From Saccopteryx bilineata (Eukaryota > Chordata > Mammalia > Chiroptera > Emballonuridae), in assembly GCF_036850765.1 (NCBI RefSeq), contig NC_089492.1:76147982-76211981 (forward strand): DNA of 64,000 bases. Direction: 5' to 3'. A program made the position numbers and the translations under genes. Shown piece after piece: positions 1-10,917 of the stretch; the first letter of the stretch is position 1, and every line of letters starts with the position of its first letter. Under the pieces are notes generated by a model that had not been told where the DNA came from, searched no databases, and was given only the letters and a program-made list of their open reading frames with translations.

Positions 1-217
1 AAAAAAAACCAAAACTGACTCTGTAATTAGGTCTGAAAATTAATGGTTCCCAAGTAATTCCTTGTGAAACTATTAAAGACAGTTGTGTTTGCAAAATCAA
101 AACAGACATATAGATCAAAAGAATCGAACAGAGAGCATAGAAATTAACCCACGCATTTATGGTCAATTAATATATTGACAAGGAGGCAAGAACATACAAT
201 AGAGTAAAGTCTATTAA

Positions 218-973
218 GACTAACTAGGTGGTGTCGCAGTGGATAGAGCGTCAGACTGGGATGCAGAGGATCCAGGTTCAAAACCTCGAGGTCACCAGCT
301 TGAGCACAGAATCACCAGCTCACCTGACCGGGCGGTGGCGCAGTGGATAGAGCATTAGACTGGGATGTGGAAGACCCAGGTTCGAGACCGCAAGGTCTCC
401 AGCTTGAGCGAGGGCTCATCTGGTTTGAGCAAAAGCTCACCAGCTTGGACCCAAGGTCGCTGGCTCGAGCAAGGGGTTACTCGGTCTGCTGAAGGCCCAC
501 AGTAAAGGCATGTATGAGAAAGCAATCAATGAACAATTAAAGTGTTGCAATGTGCAACGAAAAACTAATGATTGATGCTTCTCATCTCTCTGTTCCTGTC
601 TGTCTGTCCCTGTCTATCCCTCTCTCTGACTCTCTGTCTCTGTCTCTGTAAAAACAAAACAAAACAAAAAAACAAAACAAAACAAAAAAAACCCAGAATC
701 ACCAGCTTGATTGCAGGATCTCTGGCTTGAGTATGAGATCATAGACATGACCCCATAGTCACTGGCTTGAGCCCAAAGGTTGCTGGCTTGAAGCCTAAAG
801 TTTCTAGCTTGAGCCCAAGGTTGCTGGCTTGAGCAAGGGGTCACTCGCTCTGCTGTAGCCCCCTGGTCAAGGCACATATGAGAAAGCAATCTAAGGTGCC
901 ACACAGAGAATTGATGCTTCTCATTTCTGTCTGTCTGTCCATATCTGTCAATCTCTCTGTCTCTCTCAAAACA
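218..973 (+). mobile_element. tRNA-derived SINE, type B (outer copy, split by another SINE)
   Basis: The head 'ggtgtcgcagtggatagagc' is a pol III A box and 'ggttcaaaacc' a B box. The body carries the type-B repeats 'cagcttgag' and 'gctggcttgag', and the tail is CT-rich then A-rich. The 12-bp direct repeat 'aaagtctattaa' at 206-217 and 974-985 is the target-site duplication, and host L1 sequence resumes cleanly afterwards. The copy is split by a second SINE at 321-693. Confidence 0.88.
321..693 (+). mobile_element. tRNA-derived SINE, type B (inner copy)
   Basis: Better preserved than the copy it sits in. The A box is in 'ggtggcgcagtggatagagc' and the B box is 'ggttcgagacc'. The tail is CT-rich, then a run of 'aaaac' units. 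The 14-bp duplication 'cagaatcaccagct' at 307-320 and 694-707 proves a separate, later insertion into the outer type-B SINE. Confidence 0.9.
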
Positions 974-1656
974 AAAGTCTATTAAATAAATGATGTTGGG
1001 AAAATTGGACAGACAAATGCAAGCGAAATGAAACTAGACCACCTTCTTAAACCATATACAAAAAAAATTCAAAATGGATTAAAGACTTAATGTAAGACTA
1101 GAACCATAAAACTCCTAGAAGGAAACATTGGCAGTAAAATCCATTTTTCTTAGCAATATCTTTTATGATACTATATCTCTTCAGGCACGGGAAACAAGAA
1201 AAACAAATGAAACTATATCAGACTAAAAAGTTTTTGCACAGCAAAAAAAAAAACAAAAAACCCACAACAAAAGGAAAAGACAACTTACTGAATGGGAGAA
1301 ACTATTCACCAATCATATATCTGATAATAGATTAATCTTCAAAATTTAAAGAAATCATAATACTCAATACCAAAACAAACAATCCAATTAAAAATGGGCA
1401 GAGAAGTATCTGAATAGATACTCCTCCAAAGAGGATATACAGATGGTCAACAGATATATGAAAAGATATTCAATGTCACTAATAATCAGAAAATACAAAT
1501 TAAAACCACAATGAGATATCACCTTACACCTGTCAAAATGGCTATCAATAAATCCACAAACAACAAGAGTTGGCTAGGATTTAGAGAAAAGGGAATCTTC
1601 GTGCACTGCTGGTAGGAATACAGACCAGTGCAGCCACTGTATAAAACAGTATGGAG

Positions 1657-2588
1657 CTCTCTTTCCCCCTTTTGCCAACTTCTATTATGAATCTACCTTT
1701 GCCACCCAGCTTAGTGTATCCCAAGGTTCTCTTTACCAAGCCACAGTTGCAGAGCTCCAGGGGAAAGCACCCTGGTCTCATCTCTCCAGGCAGAGAACAG
1801 AAGCTCCATCTCCACACATGCTGCAGATGGCTTTGCCAGTCTACGTTAATCATTACCAGCTAGAAGCAGCGGTCACTGGGACTTGGACGTGAGCTGCAAA
1901 GTATAGAATTGTGACAATTCCAGTGCCATGCGGACTTTTCCTGGATGTGGACTTTTCCTGGACTCCTGCTCCTTGTGACAGCTCCTAACAGACTGAACTG
2001 GGGCTGGGTTGCATTTTCAGGGATTTGGCATGGTGATGGTGCCAACTTGGACTTGGTGAACATGTTAAGGACACTACTCTTTTATGGATTCTTGCTGTAT
2101 TGACCAAGAGTTTGCTTAAAGGCATTAATCACTGTAAAAAAAAATAGAAGACTGGATAAAGAAGATGTGGCACATATACACCATGGTATACTATTCAGCC
2201 GTAAGAAATGATGACATCGGATCATTTACAACAAAATGGTGGGATCTTGATAACATTATACAGAGTGAAATAAGTAAAGAAAAAAAAAAAACAAGAACTG
2301 CAGGATTCCATACATTGGTGGGACATAAAAACAAGACTAAGAGACATGGACAAGAGTGTGGTGGTTACGGGGGGTGGGGGGAGGGAAGGAGGGAGAGGGG
2401 GAGGGGGGAGGGGCACAAAGAAAACTAGATAGAAGGTGGCGGAGGACAATCTGACTTTGGATGATGGGTATGCAACATAATTGAATGATAAGATAACCTG
2501 GACATGTTTTCTTTGAATATATGTACCCTGATTTATTGATGTCACCCCATTAAAATTAATAAAAATTTATTTATAAAAAAAAACAAAC
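1657..2588 (+). mobile_element. Chimeric retrocopy: unknown 5' segment fused to an L1 3' end
   Basis: The whole block is bounded by one 13-bp direct repeat, 'aaacagtatggag', at 1644-1656 and 2589-2601, and old L1 sequence continues on both sides. From about 2145 to the A-rich end it is L1: it encodes the ORF2 C-terminus (residues such as MWHIYTM and WWDLDNII), then a G-rich 3' UTR tract and an 'attgatgtcaccccatta' terminus like that of the L1 at 36280. The 5' part, 1657-2135, is not L1 that I recognise and ends in a short A run at 2136-2144. A single pair of duplications around two unlike parts is what template switching during L1 reverse transcription produces. Alternatively the 5' part could belong to an unusual repeat family. 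Confidence 0.72.
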
Positions 2589-3268
2589 AAACAGTATGGA
2601 GGTTTCTCAAAAAATTAAAAATGGGACTGCCTTATGACCCAAAGATTCCACTTCTGGGTATAAAACCAAAAAAAGCCAAAATACTACCTTGAAAGAATAT
2701 ATGCACTCCTTTGTTTATTGTAGCATTATTTACAATAGCTAAGATACAGAAGCAGCCCAGTGCCTATCAATAAATGAGTAGATAAATTAGCTGTGTGTCT
2801 GTCTATCTATCTATCTATATGGTATGTTAGCCATAAAAAAGAATGAAATCATACCATTTGCAACAGCACAAATAGCTCTAGAAAGTATTGTGCTCAATGA
2901 AATAAGTCAGTCAGAGAAAGACAAATACCATATGATTTCACTCAAATGTGGAATCTAAAGAACAAAATAAATGAACAAACAAAATGAAAACAACAGACCG
3001 ATGGCTGGCAGAAGGGAGAGGGTTGGGGGACAGGGGGACAGAGATGAAGAGATTGAGAAGTACAGATTGGTAGTTCCGAACAGTCATGGGATGTAAGGCA
3101 CAGCATGGGTCAATAATATTTTCATAACTATGTACGGGGGCCAGATGGGTACAGGAATATAAGAGGGAACACTGTAAAGTATATGATTGTATAACCACCA
3201 TCCTATATACCTCAATCTAATACAAAATAATACTGAATGTAACCTGCAATTTGACAAAAATAAAAAGA

Positions 3269-3586
3269 ATTCTCCACAGAGTTCAGCTGGGCTTACTGAT
3301 GTCTCTCCCATGGAGGGAGCACACGATAGCTCACAGGAAGGACAGCTAGCTACCAAAGGTTCTAAAAGACAGGACAATGCAGACATTTTTCTGGAAAAGC
3401 TAAACCTTTGTAAAGTCTTTTGTTGTCCTATTTTGTGGGTTCTGTGGCACTAAACACAGCAGAGTCCAGTGCTGTTCCCCGCCCCCACTGTCATTCACCC
3501 TTAGGTTTGCTGGGATAGTTTCACAGGTGACAAAAAAAAGGGAGCTTCAAAGTCTAAGCAATAAATCTTACAGAGGACCTCTAGAC
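3269..3586. other. Unassigned single-copy-looking stretch
   Basis: Between the old L1 and the SPIN-like fragment I see no repeat family, RNA or convincing exon. Confidence 0.5.
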
Positions 3587-3675
3587 CAGCGGTTCTCAAC
3601 CTGTGGGTCGCGACCCCGGCGGGGGTCGAACAACCAAAACACAGGGGTCGCCTAAAGCCATTGGAAAATACATAC
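3587..3675 (+). mobile_element. SPIN-like hAT transposon fragment (5' terminal part)
   Basis: The block opens with 'cagcggttctcaacctgtgg', followed by 'gtcgcgaccc', 'cgggggtcgaac' and 'caggggtcgcctaaagccat'. From memory this is the terminal inverted repeat and subterminal region of the SPIN (SPACE INVADERS) hAT family, known in several tetrapods including some bats. No matching 3' terminal repeat follows, and the sequence becomes unrelated after about 3675. It is therefore a truncated copy. The 8 bases before it ('ctctagac') would be one half of the target duplication, but no second half was found. Confidence 0.72.
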
Positions 3676-6600
3676 AAGAAGAAAAAGCCAGCACCTAAGA
3701 TAGCCTAGATATTCTTCCTGCTTCTCTGTGATTAACAATCAAGTGAAAGTTTCGCTCTCTATAAAAGGAACTCTTCAAATTTCACTGAAGAGAAAAGGCT
3801 CAATGAAAGGGCACTCTTGGGCCTGGGGCAGTAGGGGGGCATGAGCTACTCCAGTGTCGGGCTCTGTTCTCCGGGCTGTTTTGAGGTCACCACAGCCTAC
3901 CTGGTCTTCGTTACCGAAACCCCATGCTGGAAGTGACTGCAGCATGACAAAGCAGCAGCGGGTGCCACCCAGTTTTCCAGGACACGCTTCTCCTCCCAGT
4001 GCAGAGAAAAACCAACGCTTTTTCAAACCTCAAAGTGGCCCAGTTCTTCCCGTCTCCCACCCCACAGCCAACTTTTCTGACAATATTCATTTAAGAAGCC
4101 TCGGTTCCATACCCAGAGGACAATGAAGCTAAAAGTGTAAAGATCACCTCACAGAACAGATATAGCCAATTAAAAGGAAAAATGATTTGCTAGATCAAGT
4201 GGTAAAAATACCTTTACCTCTAAAGAGAACAGACTTAAACCTTGAGCAAAAGAGCCTCAGTGTAAGGTGTGAGATACAAGCTCATTCTGTATTACGTCTA
4301 GTGCCCTGCATCTATTCCTAAATGAGCTAGGGAGTGAAGTAAGTTAAAAAAAAAGCAAGACACTGGCCAGAACTGCCTTTTTGTGAGTGTTCCTCAGCGG
4401 AGGTCTGAGCATTTGCTGATAAGCAGCTCTCAATGTAAACAAGAGCCCACACCTGAGCCCTGGAGGCCCCTTTTAGAGCTGCGGTCTGTAAAAACCCAGG
4501 GAAGGAAGCAGAATGAACCTGCACTACCTCCCCCCCAGCCCCCCTTCTCAGCAACACGTCAATCCTAAACCTCTTGCTCCTCCCCCACTCCAGTCCCCCC
4601 ACCCAGAGTTTGCGGGGATGATCTGAAGAGGAGGGGCCAGCACTTTCTCCCAGAGGCTACAAGAGCCCCACCAGCCTCCTAAGGTCATTGACACCATCAC
4701 ATGGGCTGGGGTCCAGCGACCTTAGGGCAGCTTCTCCACCAGGACCTGGTCTGAGACGCAGCTGGACCGACACCCCTCCTTCCCAACACCCCCACCCGAA
4801 GGCCGCTGGCATTAACAGCCACAGCTGCTCCAGCAGCCAGCCCCACAGAGCGCCCGCACTGCAAGGCAGCGCAAGCAGGTCTCGGGTTCCCTTTTAACAA
4901 GGTAACCTGACCTCTGCAAGGCCTGCCAAAGCCAGCGGCAGGCGTCTCAAATCCAAGTCCGCGCTGTGATTGAGAACCTGCGGCTGACAGGATGGGGGGG
5001 TGCGGGGAGCAGGAGCAGGAGCAGGAGGGACCACGGTAGAGAACAAAGAAAACGAGCCTGCACCTTGGTTTTCACTTTCACGGGAAGGAGGTGATGTGCC
5101 TATTGCCATCCTGGTCCCTTAATCAACATGTACAGTCAGAGAAAGACAGATGCTTAGATGCCAATAAGTCCATGTGAGAAAAGAGGGCTTCAGGTGACTG
5201 AGGTCACCAGGCTTCTTATTGAAATGCTTCCTTATGTCTCTCCATAAGGTTATATTTAACTTATGCGGAAAGAATGATGAAGAATGACTGCAAACCACAG
5301 AAAAGTACCGCATCCAGTGAGCACCGCTGCTGCAGAGCAGGCCCAGAACTGGAGGGCCTCGACAACAGCTTTAGTTACTTCCAAAAAAAGAAAAAAAAAA
5401 CCCACAAGAGTGTGGGGGCTGCTCAGGGTGCCGCCCTGGTGAGAGGCTCAAAAAAGGCCATGACTTCGTGGCCGGAGCCAGGACCAGGAGGCGTGACGGG
5501 TGCAGCACCATCAACAGACTCCTTCCTTTCCACACAGTGCTGGTGGGAGAGAACTGGGGCTTCTAGCGCCTCCACAGCTGGGGGCCCGCGCCAGCCCCCA
5601 GCACACCCTCTGCTCCCCGCCCCTTACCTTCTGCAAGTGCTGAAGAGGCACAGGCAGAACTGTCACACTGCGAAGGACACACGGCGTTTTCCACTCGTTC
5701 AGCACAGAGACTACAAATGTGCGGTGGTAGCGTTCATGGGAAATGAGCCCGCGTGAAAAATTCCCCCCAAAGCACACGATGGTTCGGGTCTGTGGCCCCT
5801 GCTCTTCCCTGTGGGCACGTGTCCTGAGAGTTCCCTCAGATGGGGGCCTGAGGGGAGGGCTGCCCACCCACAGCCTCGCTGGGAGTTTCCGCACCTGCTG
5901 GGCTGCTGTGTCCCAGTCACGGTGACAACACCACAGAGGTTCCCACCCTGGCATGGCACCAGATGCGGGAGAAAAATACAGTTTCCTCTTCATCTTCCAA
6001 CAAGTTTTAAAAATGATTCACACAGAAACCCAGAGAGTCAAACAAATAACGTATGGTTTTTGAAATTTTCTAATTAATAACCTGAAATATATTTCTAAGC
6101 TTTGAATCATTACACACACATGAAAGAGAGAGAGAGAGAGAGAGAGGCCTAAATTAGCTTTGCAAGAGCAGTGCAATTAATAATAAATGAAGAAACTAGG
6201 AAATCCATTTTCAGGGGGTTTTGTTTTTGTTTTTTTGGCGACTCCACCGGGACTCGGTTCTGGTTTGTTTTGTTTTAATTCTTACTGGAAAAAAAAAAGT
6301 AAGACTAAGAAGAAACAAACCACACTGAACACGTCCCTGAAATCCCTTGAAAGCAAAGCACAAAGGGCGGGAACAACAAAGCTCCTGCGTCCCACTTTAT
6401 GGTCCAAGCGGGGAAAAATAAAAAAAAGAAGGAAGAAAACAGAAGGAGGTGGAGCAAAAAATACAGGAGAAGAGAGCAGGCTACAGGCCGGAGAGAGGAG
6501 AAGCAAAGATGGTGGATGGAGACAGGGAGACGGTGCCTACGAATGGCACCAGGCGGCCCGAGCGTGCCCAGAGGTCTGCGCGTCACTCCAAACTACAGGG

Positions 6601-7139
6601 CATTATCAGTTGTCTAGTGCACGTGCAGAGGTCAGCTGTTTCACGGGCGTCCCCTGCTTTACAAACCAACATCCACAGTCGCCACAATGAAGAGGATGGT
6701 CAGGACAGGAAATGTCATCAGGCCCTTCTGAGCAGTGACCCGAGTCCAGCCAGAGGGGATCACAGGGCAGCTGGACCTCCAGGCGGGGACTCCCTTCCAG
6801 AGGTTAAAGGGGAAGTTGGGGAAGGGGTTGTCACACTGGGGAAAAGAAGGCCTTTAAACCAGGAAGAACCTGCCTCGTTCTTCTCCTTGACTCCAGAGGC
6901 AATAAACAGGAGCAGCCCATTTCAAAATCAGCAGAACAGGCCACGGAAAGTCTGCTCCTCCTTCAACAACGGCCTAAGGAAGCGGTGGAGGGATGGTCCA
7001 GGCGGGGGATTGCCACTCCGGAATGGAATTTATCTCCCAAGGGCAAGACTGGGACAATCCAGACACTGTTCACGTCAATCCCACGGCTGAGACACTCCAC
7101 GACCTCACATCTGCCCCAAGAAACCACCGGTGAGGGGAA
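3676..7139. other. Mostly unique DNA, locally GC-rich, no demonstrable gene
   Basis: This is the longest stretch without obvious recent repeats. GC-rich pockets at about 4690-5110, 5460-5960 and 6460-7090 create open frames on both strands with low-complexity composition, overlapping each other in opposite senses. None has recognisable domains. A possible minus-strand splice donor lies at 5626-5629 (see findings). A GA microsatellite is at 6125-6147. Confidence 0.5.
6125..6147. repeat. (GA)n microsatellite
   Basis: An uninterrupted GA dinucleotide run directly visible in the sequence. Confidence 0.95.
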
Positions 7140-7320
7140 AAATCACAGCACTCCTATGATTTGGCTTAAATGTCACCTCTCCCGGGGAAAGTATGATGCC
7201 TTTCTTCTGCTAATATTTCATAAGTACTTAGTTTCTGCAAAGCTCTTACCATTAAAGTGAATTATTGCTTATAGGCTTGAGCTCCTTGAAGGTGTGACTA
7301 TCCAAACACATTTTCCATTA
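7140..7320 (+). repeat. L2-like LINE fragment
   Basis: 'taaatgtcacctctcc' followed after about 100 bases by 'gagctccttgaagg' has the order of the L2 3' region ('aaatgtcacctcc ... aagctccttgagg'). It is old and degenerate, and its boundaries are approximate. Confidence 0.5.
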
Positions 7321-7915
7321 AAAGCATCTTCACTAACACCAGTGATGTGGACTATAGGGACAGCAAACCTTACCAGTCCCTTTGCTTCCGCTTTCTTCAC
7401 TTACTTTATAAACAAACACAAATGTGAAGCACAGGCAAGTAAGTCACCAACGCTGAACTCAAGTATCCCTTCCAAACACCACATGGCTTCTGGAAAGAGC
7501 ATCCAGCCTTTTGTGGCACCCCCTTCACAATTCCCACAGGAACCTGCGCACCCCCATCGATGGAGCTTGACTCTCTCAGCATTATCCACAACTGTCCTCA
7601 TTACCACAGCCAATTGCCACATTCCCCCGCCATCTGCTTGGCCTCTCCCCAGCCTTCCAGAGTCAAACTACCTACTTCTGAACTCATGCCTTCCCCTCCC
7701 TGCCCTGAACTGTCCACTGTCCATGCTCTGGCCTCTCTTTGCTCCACTTTCTTCTGGGCCATCTCAGCAACTTCACAGCTTCCAATACCACCCGTGCCAA
7801 GGTCTCCCAAACCGTGATATCCTGCCCTGCCCCTCTCTAAGACCCAGATTTCACACCTATGCACATGGGCATCCCACAAGGATCTGATAGTGGCTTTAAA
7901 ACATGTGCATACACT
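7321..7915. other. Unassigned; long chance open frame
   Basis: A 594-base plus-strand open frame spans 7294-7887. Its translation is rich in Pro, Ser, Leu and His, has no domain, signal peptide or coiled coil that I recognise, and begins inside L2-like sequence. I treat it as non-coding. Confidence 0.45.
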
Positions 7916-8459
7916 TGTTGACACTCTCCCCCTAAGTGGAGTTTAAGTCTCTTCTCCTTGAATATGGCTGGCCTGTATGACACATTTCTAACAGAATGAA
8001 CACAGTGACGCCATGTGACTTTGAGACTAGGTCATAAGAAGTCACATAGCTTCCCCCTGACTCTCTCTTGGGACTCATACTTTGGGAGCCGTGAGCTAAC
8101 ATCCTGAGTGGCATGCTTTCCAGTCAACAGCATGGTCTCCAGTGAAAAACAACACTTAACACAGGCAGGAAAACAGCCATCATGCAACAGAGCTAGGCGG
8201 TCTGGGCCGGAGACCCCGCAAGAGAGAGAGCGGCCTGCGCCCTGGCTCTCTGCCTCTTCTCAGTAAAACCAGCTCTCACCTGGACCTTTGGATGCCCAGG
8301 CTTCAAGTGGTCCCAGTGGAAGCTGAGTGGAGCAGAGACAAGCCCCCCCCCCTCGTGCCAGCTCTGCTATGTTACAGATCTGTGACCATACTCCATGCTG
8401 TTTTCTCAAACCCCTGGATTTTGGGATGGCTTGTTATGCAGCTCTGATTAACCAGAACA
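7916..8459 (+). mobile_element. MLT1-like LTR (ERVL-MaLR class)
   Basis: It begins TGTTGAC and ends AACCAGAACA. Internal landmarks match the MLT1 family in order: 'gaatatggctggcc', 'agaatgaacacagtgacgcc', 'gactttgagactaggtcata', 'gggatggcttgttatgcagc'. It is a lone ancient LTR with many substitutions and no internal retroviral genes. The target duplication is no longer legible. Confidence 0.65.
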
Positions 8460-8780
8460 AGGCTCAAATGTGATATATCCCAAACTAAGCTCAATACCGC
8501 CCTTCCTATTCGCCTAGATTTACCCCACTTCTGACCTGAAAGCCCTCCCCCGACTGGCCTTTGTTCTCAGATCCCAACCTTAGAGCTGACCCCCCTAATT
8601 CCCTCCCACACCCTTTTTTCTTGTATAAATATTCCTACTCAACCTTCAAGTCCACATTCAGAATCCTTTTCTGGGGACCCAGCCTGAGCTGCTCACTTCC
8701 CTCTCAGTCATGGTCACGATCTTGCAGACATACAATAACCACTTCCCTGGAGCAGCCTCAGCTTATGCTTGTATTTGTCT
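8460..8780. other. Unassigned stretch between MLT1 LTR and U2 fragment
   Basis: Pyrimidine-rich sequence. Possibly a further decayed repeat, but I could not assign one, and I see no gene. Confidence 0.4.
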
Positions 8781-8815
8781 CTCGCTTCTCAGCCTCTTGG
8801 CCAAGGTCAAGTGTA
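8781..8815 (+). pseudogene. RNU2: U2 snRNA 5' fragment (pseudogene)
   Basis: The sequence runs 'tcgcttctcagcctcttgg' then 'ccaaggtcaagtgta'. U2 snRNA begins with almost the same 35 bases, with about five substitutions here. Similarity stops abruptly after 'gtgta', before the branch-point-recognition region, so it cannot be a working snRNA. 5'-only U2 copies are a known class of snRNA retropseudogene. No snRNA promoter element was sought or found upstream. Confidence 0.65.
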
Positions 8816-8884
8816 AAGCAATAAAATGTTTCATTTGCATTGGGAGCCACTGAGTTAGCACTGTACATCAGTGCATAACATCTA

Positions 8885-9075
8885 GTGTCACGATCAGCAT
8901 GTAGTGAGCACCAGCACACGTCACAGGTTTTTGCTTAATCTCCACAAATATGTGAGGTATCATCGGCTGCCAAGAAGTTCAGTGAGCCTTCCAACATCTC
9001 ATAACCAGAAAATGCTGAAGCTCAATTTTCAACCCAGGTGTAACTTCAAACCCATCATTCTTTGCTCTGATCTAG
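8885..9075 (-). repeat. MIR-like ancient SINE
   Basis: Reading the minus strand, the order of segments equivalent to 'ttcaacccaggt', 'aaaatgctgaagc' and 'atctccacaaatatgtgaggt' is that of MIR. Degenerate, with approximate limits. Confidence 0.5.
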
Positions 9076-9954
9076 TCCTGGCGCACAAGGACAGACACAC
9101 AGCCACATTCTGGTACAGACAGACTTTCCATCGCTTCCGTGCCATGGCTGCTCCCATCACCTACTGCTCTTCTGAACAATGCTTTCAAAAGAAAAAGGGG
9201 GACTGGATATAACTCCTTCAGGCAGCTCACACTTGTTATCAAAATAAACTCCATGTGGATGAAAGATTTAAATGTAAAAAACAAAACCATAAAAACATAC
9301 ACACAAAGAGAGGGTGACATTTCTAGGAATGAGTCAAAAGCTAGAAGCTGAAAAATGAAACCCATCCATGAGTGTCTCTGCTTGGAAAAGAAAACACGAT
9401 CAAGTCAAAGAAGGAACAACAAACTAGGAAAAATATATATTAGCAATTCATGCCATGGACAGAGGGCCTCCTCTGCAAATCGAGATGAAAAAGACAAGTA
9501 ACATAATAATAGTAAAATGGGCAAAGTCTGTGAACAGACATTTCACAGAAAATGAAATACAGATCTTAAGCACATCAAAAGATGTACACCCACCTTCATG
9601 TTAAGAAAAATGCATAATGAGACAGACACACACTGAGAAGCCCCAATTCCCCTACAAGATAAGCAAAGATGACAAAGTGTGGCAATACCCCAGTCGGCCG
9701 ATGACAGAGGACACAGCCGCTCACACAGGGCTGGTGGTGTATAATTGGCACCACTTCTATGGAGGAGTTAACACTGTCAAACTGAACAGTCTCATTCCGC
9801 TCGGAATTCTTCCCACAGACATACTGGCACATTTACAGAATGGCTTGGATACAAATGTATTTTCTGCAGCTTTGTTTTAAAGCCAAATTATTAAGGGAAA
9901 CCGCAATGTCTGTCAATAAGGGACAAGTCAAATATCACCCATCATGGGACATAA

Positions 9955-10459
9955 TGGAGGGGCTCCCAAAATAATTTTCCTTTCACCTTCTAAGTTCTTC
10001 TGGCTGGGCTAATAATAAAATTTACATGAGTCAGACCAACAGGAGAAAATATCTAAAGTTTATTGTGGATGTACGTGTGGGGGCGCCGTAAAAATATGAG
10101 ATGGAAGACACTGCGTTGGGCAGCTGAGGCTTCTATGCCATTTTAGACAAAGGACAGGAGGGCAGGGATCTGAGATTTCAAAAGGAAAGCAGGTAATCTA
10201 CAGGTAGACAAGAAAGACCAAACAGGTTTTAAGCAAATTCTTACCACCCAGAAACAATGAGCCGCAGAAGATAGATCATGTTATGATGCTAAGGTGACGC
10301 TCCCTTCCTGTAAGCAAGTTTTTCTACCTGAATTCCTCTAGGCAGGTAAAGGGAAGAAGGTCAAAGGTTCTTTCTGAGTCTTCTGTTTCTTAATAACCAG
10401 CTTAAAAATCAATAGACTAAAAGGCATATTTGGGGGTGGCAAAGCTTTGGTTCCCCTCA
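9955..10459 (-). mobile_element. Solo LTR, class I (ERV1-like) endogenous retrovirus
   Basis: On the minus strand the element starts TGAGGGGAACC and ends GCCCCTCCA, obeying the TG...CA rule. It is flanked by the 4-bp duplication 'ataa' at 9951-9954 and 10460-10463, the length expected of gammaretrovirus-type integrases. A minus-strand AATAAA polyadenylation signal lies in 'ccacaataaactttag', shortly before a 'gttggtctgactcatg' U5-like region. Length is 505 bp and no internal viral genes are present. It therefore represents recombination between the two LTRs of a former provirus. Confidence 0.8.
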
Positions 10460-10514
10460 ATAATATGGTATGCCTACAAATACACATCTACAAACAGTCA
10501 TTAAAAATGAAGCC

Positions 10515-10854
10515 TCTCAGCCCTGGCTGGGTAGCTCAGTTAGTTAGAGCATCATCCCTATACTCCCAGGTTGCAGGTTCAATCCGCAGTCAGGGCACAT
10601 ACAAGAATCAACCAATGAATGCATAAATAAATGGAACAACAAATTGATGTTTCTTTCTCTCTTTCTCTCTCTCTCTATTCTTTCCTCTCTCTCTAAAATC
10701 AAAGGGGGGACGATGTCCTGACCTGTGGTGACACAGTGGATAAACATCAACCTGGAATGCTGAGGTCGCCAGTTCAAAATCTTGGGCTTGCCGGATCAAG
10801 GCACATACGAGAAGCAACTTTGAGAAGTTGATGCTTCCTGTTCCTCCCCACCTT

Positions 10855-10896
<42 letters not shown>

Positions 10897-10917
10897 AAAT
10901 AAATAAAATCTTTTTTA
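10515..10917 (+). mobile_element. Composite of a type-D and a type-C SINE sharing one target duplication
   Basis: 10515-10708 is a type-D SINE (A box 'gggtagctcagttagttaga', B box 'ggttcaatcc', body 'aacaacaaattgatgt'). 10719-10917 is a type-C SINE ('gtggtgacacagtggataaa', 'gttcaaaatc', then a long CT tract and 'aaataaataaa'). The outer duplication is 'aaaaatgaagcc' at 10503-10514 and 'aaaaatggagcc' at 10918-10929. I could not find a separate duplication around the type-C half. Confidence 0.75.

Larger units (their letters stand above)
1..3268 (+). mobile_element. Old LINE-1 (L1), interrupted by three later insertions
   Basis: Uninterrupted pieces at about 100-217, 986-1656 and 2602-3268 read as the 3' half of L1 ORF2 plus 3' UTR. 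They include the familiar segments around 'gatgttgggaaaattggac', 'caaaatggattaaagactta', 'atgagatatcaccttacacc' and 'tcatgggatgtaaggca'. Many substitutions and small indels break the frame, so no protein can be made. It is interrupted by a SINE nest (218-973) and by a chimeric L1 retrocopy (1657-2588). Removing those restores a continuous L1. The element enters from outside the window, so its 5' end is not seen; the 3' end near 3268 is judged from the A-rich 'aaaaataaaaag'. Confidence 0.85.

Noticed and set aside
5511..5993. 160-codon minus-strand frame; the segment HERYHRTFVVSVLNEW faintly recalled a Nudix hydrolase (DIPP) stretch
   Set aside because: Resemblance is limited to a few residues, the Nudix box is absent and neighbouring residues do not match.
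7294..7887. 197-codon plus-strand frame
   Set aside because: No domain; low-information Pro/Ser/His/Leu composition, beginning inside L2-like sequence and surrounded by old repeats.
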